From SZUA-430 sp041477875 (GTDB lineage: Bacteria > Pseudomonadota > Alphaproteobacteria > Micropepsales > Micropepsaceae): DNA of 14,083 bases. A program made the position numbers and the translations under genes. This document shows positions 11,922 through 14,083 of this stretch, piece after piece. Each line of letters starts with the position of its first letter. The stretch's first letter is position 1. The notes beneath the pieces are model-generated. The model searched no databases, had not been told where the DNA came from, and was given only the letters and a program-made list of their open reading frames with translations. The stretch is from the NCBI GenBank assembly GCA_041477875.1, contig JBGOVA010000122.1, positions 1 through 14,083 on the forward strand, read 5' to 3'.

Positions 11922-14083
11922 TCAGGCCGCCGCATTGCTGTGCGCCGGCGTGGCGAGGGGCAGGGTGAAACACACGCTCGTACCCGCGCCCAATTCGCTG
12001 TCGAGCGTGAGCTTGCCACCGTGCATTTCGACGAGTGCGCTCGAGACGGCAAGGCCCAAGCCCATGCCGCCGCGCCGGCGTCCCGTCGCCGAACTCTCGA
12101 CGCGCTCGAACGGCTTGACGACGCGCGCGAGGTCGCTTTGCGCGATGCCAATGCCGCTGTCGTGGACCCAGATCGTCACGCCGCCGTTCTCTGCGCGCGT
12201 TTCGACCGTGATATATCCGCCCGGCGAGGTGAACTTGATCGCGTTCGACATGAGGTTGAGCAGGACCTGCTTGATCGCACGCTTGTCGGCCAAGACCGCC
12301 GGCAACGCGGGAACGTTCATGCGAATCTGCAGGTCGGCCTCTTTGGCCCTCGGCTCCGTCGTTTTGATGACGTCGTTGACCAGCGCCGACGCCTCGACAG
12401 GTGCAAGATCGAGATCGAGTCTGCCCGACTCGATACGCGCCATGTTCAGGATGTCGTTGATCAGGTCGAGCAGGTGCTGCCCGCTGCGATGGATATCGGC
12501 GGCGTATTCGACATAGCGCGGCGGCAGCTGGCCCAGCATCTCGTTGCGCATCACGTCGGAGAACCCGATGATTGCGTTCAACGGCGTACGCAGCTCGTGG
12601 CTCATATTCGCCAGGAATTCCGACTTCGACCCGGTGGCCTGTTCGGCACGCTCGCGCTCCGCGTCGAGCTTCTTTGCGATCTCGCTGAGTTCTTGAGTCC
12701 GCGACTCCAGCAGATCGCGCGAGGTCTGCAGCTCGCTGAAGGTCGCCTTCAGTTCGCCTTCGCGCGAGGCAAGCGCGTCCTCATGCGTCTTGAGCGCCGT
12801 GATGTCGGTCGCCACCACGACCTTACCGCCGTCGAGCGCGCGCCGCTCGCTGACGAGAAGCCAGCGCCCGCCCGCCCGCTGCAATTCGATCGTGCCGCTG
12901 CTGCCGCTGGCATCGAACGACTCGAAGGGCTGCGCTGTCGCGTCGGCGCTGCGCCCCGGCGTCGTCGCGCGGGTAAGGATCTCGGATCGCGCCTCGCCGA
13001 TGCGCGCACCCGCAAGTCCATAGAATTCCAAGAAGCGGCGATTGCACAGGATCAGCCGGTCCTCGCTGTCCCACAGCACGAACGCTTCGACCGCGTTCTC
13101 GAAGGCGGCTTCAAGGTGTCGTTCGGCCGTGTTGACCCGCTCGTCGGCGGTCTTTTGATCCGAGATGTCGAGGACGATTCCGCTCAGCCGCCCGCCCTCG
13201 GAGCGAACGTTGCGATAATGCTGCCCCTTGGCGCGCACCCAAACCCAGTGACCGTCGGCATGCTGCGCCCGGAACGATGCGTCGTAAGAGTTTGCGCCGT
13301 CTCGGATCGCAGCCTCGATCGACGTCAGCGTGTGGCGGTCGTCGGGATGGATCAGCGCCTCCACCTCGTCTATTTGCATGATGCGCGGCTGCCGTCCGCG
13401 GCCCAAGAGCGCGTTCATAGCGCCCGACCAATAAAGCCGCCGATGCGTGAGATCCCAATCCCAGATGCCGCACTTCGCGCCGCTGACCGCAAGTTCGAAA
13501 CGTTCTTCCGTCCGCCTCAGCACGCCGTCGACACGCGACGTGCGCTCCATCTGGTTGAGCAACGCCCACGCCAGCGCCGCGCCCAAGAGGCTCGGCCCGA
13601 AGATCATGATCGAATAGAGCGGCAGGGATTCGTACCATTGCGCCAACGCATCGGCCGCGCGCGCGACGGTGATCAGGCGCAGGTCATACCCGGGGATCAG
13701 CCGGGCCGTCATAAGATAATGCGCCCCGGCGCTGTCGGAGATGTATCCCAGCGCCGGACTCGTCGTCACGCTTGCGGGCAGTGCGTTCACCGCTTCGGTG
13801 AAGAGCGCATCTTCGATCTGCGTTCCGGCAACCTTGCGTGATTGCGCGTCGGTAAGAACCACGCTGACGCCGCGGCTGCCCTGCACGCTTTCAAGCAGAC
13901 GCGTCACAAATGCCGGATCGATCAGCGCAAGACCGCGCCAGGCGTGGACAAGCCGGGTAACCCGGACCAGCGGATCGGTGGAAGGTGAGCGCGCGAACTC
14001 TGCGAGGAATGCCTCGTACGCCTGCTCGACTTCGCCAAGGTTCCACGCTTGGCGGACCAGGGACGACAACTCGCCGCCGGCGA
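11922..14083 (-). CDS. PAS-domain sensor histidine kinase, 5' end truncated by the window
   Basis: The frame stays open to the right edge, so the N-terminus and probably a first membrane segment are missing. Residues below are counted from the TTG at 14069, which is probably not the real start. An extracytoplasmic sensor region (1-150) is followed by a membrane segment (about 151-172), a PAS_3-like domain with PAC (187-307), a second PAS domain of the PAS_7 look (320-427; LWDSEDRLILCN), a coiled coil (428-480), a HisKA domain with phospho-acceptor H491 (NMSHELRTPLNAI) and an ATPase domain with N box NLMSNAIKF, G1 DSGIGI and G2 GGMGLGL. All catalytic boxes are intact. The HisKA stretch resembles the PleC/DivJ group of alphaproteobacteria, whose known partner is DivK, but the partner here is unknown. 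There is no response-regulator gene in the window. Confidence 0.93.
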   Translation of the reverse strand, partial: AGGELSSLVRQAWNLGEVEQAYEAFLAEFARSPSTDPLVRVTRLVHAWRGLALIDPAFVTRLLESVQGSRGVSVVLTDAQSRKVAGTQIEDALFTEAVNALPASVTTSPALGYISDSAGAHYLMTARLIPGYDLRLITVARAADALAQWYESLPLYSIMIFGPSLLGAALAWALLNQMERTSRVDGVLRRTEERFELAVSGAKCGIWDWDLTHRRLYWSGAMNALLGRGRQPRIMQIDEVEALIHPDDRHTLTSIEAAIRDGANSYDASFRAQHADGHWVWVRAKGQHYRNVRSEGGRLSGIVLDISDQKTADERVNTAERHLEAAFENAVEAFVLWDSEDRLILCNRRFLEFYGLAGARIGEARSEILTRATTPGRSADATAQPFESFDASGSSGTIELQRAGGRWLLVSERRALDGGKVVVATDITALKTHEDALASREGELKATFSELQTSRDLLESRTQELSEIAKKLDAERERAEQATGSKSEFLANMSHELRTPLNAIIGFSDVMRNEMLGQLPPRYVEYAADIHRSGQHLLDLINDILNMARIESGRLDLDLAPVEASALVNDVIKTTEPRAKEADLQIRMNVPALPAVLADKRAIKQVLLNLMSNAIKFTSPGGYITVETRAENGGVTIWVHDSGIGIAQSDLARVVKPFERVESSATGRRRGGMGLGLAVSSALVEMHGGKLTLDSELGAGTSVCFTLPLATPAHSNAAA

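Noticed and set aside
11844..13841. A 665-codon plus-strand open frame across the kinase gene
   Set aside because: It is antisense to a gene with intact PAS, HisKA and ATPase motifs. Its translation is Arg-rich, shows no domain, and reflects the high GC content.

Overview
The window has high GC content, dense coding and many 4-nt start/stop overlaps. Its protein families suggest an alphaproteobacterium: an ECF sigma factor with an 'AYGADPxRWP' anti-sigma-like protein and a periplasmic sensor, a PleC/DivJ-like histidine kinase, and a PYROXD2-like FAD oxidoreductase. I cannot place it below class level. I see no tRNA, rRNA, CRISPR array, transposase or integrase.

Layout, left to right. (1) At 1-439 on the minus strand is a truncated HXXEE-motif membrane protein. 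(2) At 624-4784 on the plus strand is a tightly overlapping three-gene operon. It holds a degenerate phytoene-desaturase/PYROXD2-like protein, a canonical member of the same family, and a GcvT-like folate-binding protein. (3) At 4781-6659 on the minus strand is a methionine-salvage operon, mtnB-mtnD-mtnC, with each junction overlapping by 4 nt. It converges on operon 2 through a shared CTAG stop. (4) At 6859-8555 on the plus strand is an ECF sigma factor, a single-pass anti-sigma-like protein and a CnrX/CpxP-like periplasmic sensor. (5) At 8613-10167 on the minus strand are two genes sharing one N-terminal membrane-anchor module: a small Pro/Thr/Ala-repeat protein, then an anchored PotD-like solute-binding protein. 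Each has its own intrinsic terminator, and the small gene has a structured leader. (6) At 10525-11919 on the plus strand is a PuuA-like glutamine-synthetase-family protein. Two residues where family members carry metal-binding glutamates appear to be substituted. (7) At 11922-14083 on the minus strand is a PAS-PAS sensor histidine kinase that runs off the right edge.

How the genes may work together (inference). Methionine salvage recycles methylthioadenosine, the by-product of polyamine synthesis. The PotD-like and PuuA-like families handle polyamines or related amines. FAD amine-oxidase-type proteins next to a folate-binding GcvT-like protein would suit oxidative N-demethylation with capture of the one-carbon unit. 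The window therefore has a loose amine/one-carbon/sulfur-recycling theme.

The most notable points are unconventional members of known families: the degenerate/canonical FAD pair, the GS-fold protein with a disrupted metal site, the anchor module shared by a binding protein and a repeat protein, and a CnrX-like sensor with almost no histidine but two Met-Cys motifs. The family comparisons rest on remembered consensus motifs and were not computed here.
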